The position numbers and the translations under genes are program-made. A DNA stretch of 64,000 nt from Kitagawia praeruptora (taxonomy: Eukaryota > Streptophyta > Magnoliopsida > Apiales > Apiaceae). The notes under the pieces were generated by a model. It was not told where the DNA came from. It did no database searches and saw nothing but the letters and a program-made list of their open reading frames with translations. The stretch is from contig CM075346.1 of NCBI GenBank assembly GCA_037693485.1, positions 102,964,501-103,028,500 on the forward strand, written 5' to 3'. Position 1 is the stretch's first letter, and every line of letters begins with the position of its first letter. Positions 62,052-64,000 of this stretch are shown here, piece by piece.

Positions 62052-63428
62052 TTGGACAGTGGATGCTCAAATCATATGATTGGTGATATGGCCCTGCTAT
62101 CACAGTATGAGGAAAAGGCTGGCCCAATGGTTTCTTTTGGAGATGACAGCATGGGTAACACATTGGGATATGGCAAGTTGAAAGTTGGTAATGTCATCAT
62201 TGAAGATGTAGCACTAGTCAAGGGGCTCAAGCATAATCTGCTAAGTGTTGGTCAGTTTACTGATAGGGGATTCAAGGTGGATTTTGACAAAGATGAATGT
62301 TTGATCACCCACAAGAAGACTAGTGATTTTGCTCTATCTGGAGTAAGAAAGGGAAGCCTGTTTGTAGCCAATATGGATTCTGCAAACAAGGACAAAATTT
62401 GTTGTTTTTATTCAAAAGCATCAAATGAAGATTGTTGGCTGTGGCACAAGAAATTATCACACCTGAACTTCAAAGCCATTAATTCTCTAGTCAAAAGAGA
62501 GTTAGTGAGAGGCATGCCTACACTTGAATTCTGCCAAGAAGGAGTATGTGAGGCTTGTCAAAAAGGAAAAATGAAAAGATCAAGCCACAAGTCAAAGACA
62601 GTGACATCAATAACCAAGCCCCTACAACTCATTCATATAGACTTGTTTGGGCCTGTCAATATTATGTCACTAGGAAGAAAGAAGTATGCCTTGGTGATGA
62701 TTGATGACTTTACAAGGTATACATGGGTGGAATTTCTAGCATCAAAAGATGAGGCCCCACAAGTAATCATTGAGCACATAAAGAGAGTTAACAAGGAAGC
62801 AAAGGCCAACAATGTAAGTGTGACTGCATTGAGAAGTGACAATGGAACAGAGTTCAGAAATGCCATACTTGAAGCATTCTGTAAAGAGAATGGCATTTCT
62901 CAGCAATTCTCAGCTCCAAGGACTCCACAACAAAATGGAGTCGTTGAGAGAAAGAATAGAACTCTAATTGAGGCTGCTAGAACAATGTTACTTGATGTAA
63001 AGATGCCTACATGCTTTTGGGCTGAGGCTGTGAGCACTGCATGCTATATCCATAACAGAACTCTCATCAACAAAAACACTGGAAAGACACCTTACAATTT
63101 GATGACTGGAAAGAAGCCTACTCTAAAGTATGTTCATACTTTTGGAAGCAAATGCTTTGTATTAAAGGACAATTCAGAATATATTGGCAAGTTTGATGCA
63201 AAGGCATTTGAAGGAATTTTTCTTGGCTACTCTATGAAAAGAATTGCATACAAAGTTTATGTCATCAGTCAAAAGAAAATTATGGAAAGCACAGATGTGA
63301 CATTTGATGACAGCAAACTACCTGGATTAGAAGAAGCCAATGATGAAGATAAAGATCCATTAAGGTTTGATAATCTAGATGATTCTGATGAAGAGATTGA
63401 AACTGGAGTTGAAACTCAAGTTCAATAA
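62052..63428 (+). CDS. SIRE-like protease and integrase
   Basis: LDSGCSNHMIGD protease start; a TGA at 62046-62048 stands where copia elements have the Trp just before it. GAG-pre-integrase WHKKLSHLNFKAINSLVKRE (about 138), integrase D (HIDLFGPV, about 196), SDNGTEF (about 264) and TPQQNGVVERKNRTLIEAAR with the catalytic Glu intact (about 295). TAA at 63426-63428, then the same frame continues. Confidence 0.88.
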   Translation: MDSGCSNHMIGDMALLSQYEEKAGPMVSFGDDSMGNTLGYGKLKVGNVIIEDVALVKGLKHNLLSVGQFTDRGFKVDFDKDECLITHKKTSDFALSGVRKGSLFVANMDSANKDKICCFYSKASNEDCWLWHKKLSHLNFKAINSLVKRELVRGMPTLEFCQEGVCEACQKGKMKRSSHKSKTVTSITKPLQLIHIDLFGPVNIMSLGRKKYALVMIDDFTRYTWVEFLASKDEAPQVIIEHIKRVNKEAKANNVSVTALRSDNGTEFRNAILEAFCKENGISQQFSAPRTPQQNGVVERKNRTLIEAARTMLLDVKMPTCFWAEAVSTACYIHNRTLINKNTGKTPYNLMTGKKPTLKYVHTFGSKCFVLKDNSEYIGKFDAKAFEGIFLGYSMKRIAYKVYVISQKKIMESTDVTFDDSKLPGLEEANDEDKDPLRFDNLDDSDEEIETGVETQVQ

Positions 63429-63836
63429 ACTCAAGTGAATGATGATACAAGAGAAGAATTTATGCCAATCAATAGTGAAGAAACAAGCATCCAAGACACA
63501 CCTGTGAGTAGTGGCAACTTCACAGGGGGGGGAAATGAGAATGACCATGATGTGGATGATGAAGCAACATCAAGAATGAGAAATCAGGCTGAGCACTCAA
63601 GGAAATTGGATAGATCACACACTGCAGAGCAAATCATTGGAGATCCTAATGTAAGAGTAAAGACTAGGAGAGCAACTCAGAATGAGTGCCTCTATGGCTG
63701 TTTTCTATCACAAGTTGAGCCTAAGAAACTTGATGATGCACTGTTGGATCCAGATTGGATTATTGCTATGCAAGAGGAGCTGAATCAATTTGAAAGGAAC
63801 AAAGTATGGGAACTTGTGCATGCACCAAAAGAATAG
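63429..63836 (+). pseudogene. SIRE-like Pol linker, start of RT
   Basis: In frame with the integrase after the single TAA. Acidic linker, then RRATQNECLYGCFLSQVEPK and DPDWIIAMQEELNQFERNKV, the start of the copia RT. A one-base frameshift near 63833 ends it. Confidence 0.8.
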
Positions 63837-64000
63837 AACCATTGTTGGAACAAAATGGGTTCTAAAGAATAAGATGGATGAAGATGGTGTAATAGTGAGA
63901 AACAAAGCAAGGTTGGTTGCAAAAGGATACTCTCAACAGGAAGGCATTGATTATGATGAGACATTTGCTCCTGTTGCTAGATTGGAAGCCATCAGAATAT
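63837..64000 (+). pseudogene. SIRE-like reverse transcriptase, cut by window end
   Basis: In the shifted frame: TKWVLKNKMDEDGVIVRNKA, then AKGYSQQEGIDYDETFAPVA, the first RT blocks. The catalytic YVDD lies beyond the window. Confidence 0.82.

Overview
This is plant nuclear DNA, most likely from a eudicot. It is AT-rich, has no bacterial-style gene packing, and is almost entirely transposable elements nested in one another: Ty3/gypsy (Athila-, Tat- and Tekay-like), Ty1/copia (a SIRE-like pair and one internally deleted element), CACTA, hAT, PIF/Harbinger, Stowaway and Mutator-like elements, Helitrons and SINEs. No intact host protein-coding gene can be defended. The species cannot be named from the sequence.

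Layout: 1-1160 holds a CACTA end, a gypsy LTR fragment and a palindrome-bearing tandem repeat. 2.76-4.20 kb and 14.46-14.92 kb are two halves of one locus that looks like an endogenous bipartite geminivirus (begomovirus DNA-B-like) insertion. It has a minus-strand remnant resembling the nuclear shuttle protein, then a hairpin whose loop carries the geminivirus nonanucleotide (on the minus strand), then a plus-strand ORF resembling the BC1 movement protein. A 10.26-kb Athila-like element with a 5-bp target duplication (TACCT) splits the BC1-like ORF. 15.2-18.6 kb is a three-layer nest: a SINE with a ~34-bp target duplication, a Harbinger MITE inside it, and a deleted copia element inside one copy of the duplication.

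20.1-33.0 kb is a Tat-lineage gypsy element on the minus strand. Its long terminal direct repeats each carry a 37-bp minisatellite (about 35 copies in one, 10 in the other), a plus-strand TATA box and a 110-residue GRF-type zinc-finger/coiled-coil ORF running antisense to gag-pol. The retroelement promoter and the antisense promoter diverge from the two sides of the minisatellite. gag-pol is open for 1306 codons and then shifts frame at a C6 run inside integrase.

33.1-39.4 kb has a local duplication, two tandem Helitrons and the 3' end of a third, a short ORF, nested Stowaway/MITE elements, a long-TIR element filled with telomere-like palindromic repeats and a SINE, and another SINE. 39.5-43.9 kb is a Tat-like LTR, PBS and gag-protease stretch without reverse transcriptase. 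A small coiled-coil ORF on the minus strand (49.04-44.91 kb) is split by a 3.9-kb solo-LTR-like element, and a hAT element lies just upstream of it. 50.3-55.8 kb (minus) and 59.2-64.0 kb (plus) are two degenerate SIRE-like copia elements facing head to head, with a second, inverted solo-LTR-like element between them.

The most unusual signals are the endogenous geminivirus-like movement module and the zinc-finger gene carried antisense inside a retrotransposon's terminal repeats.
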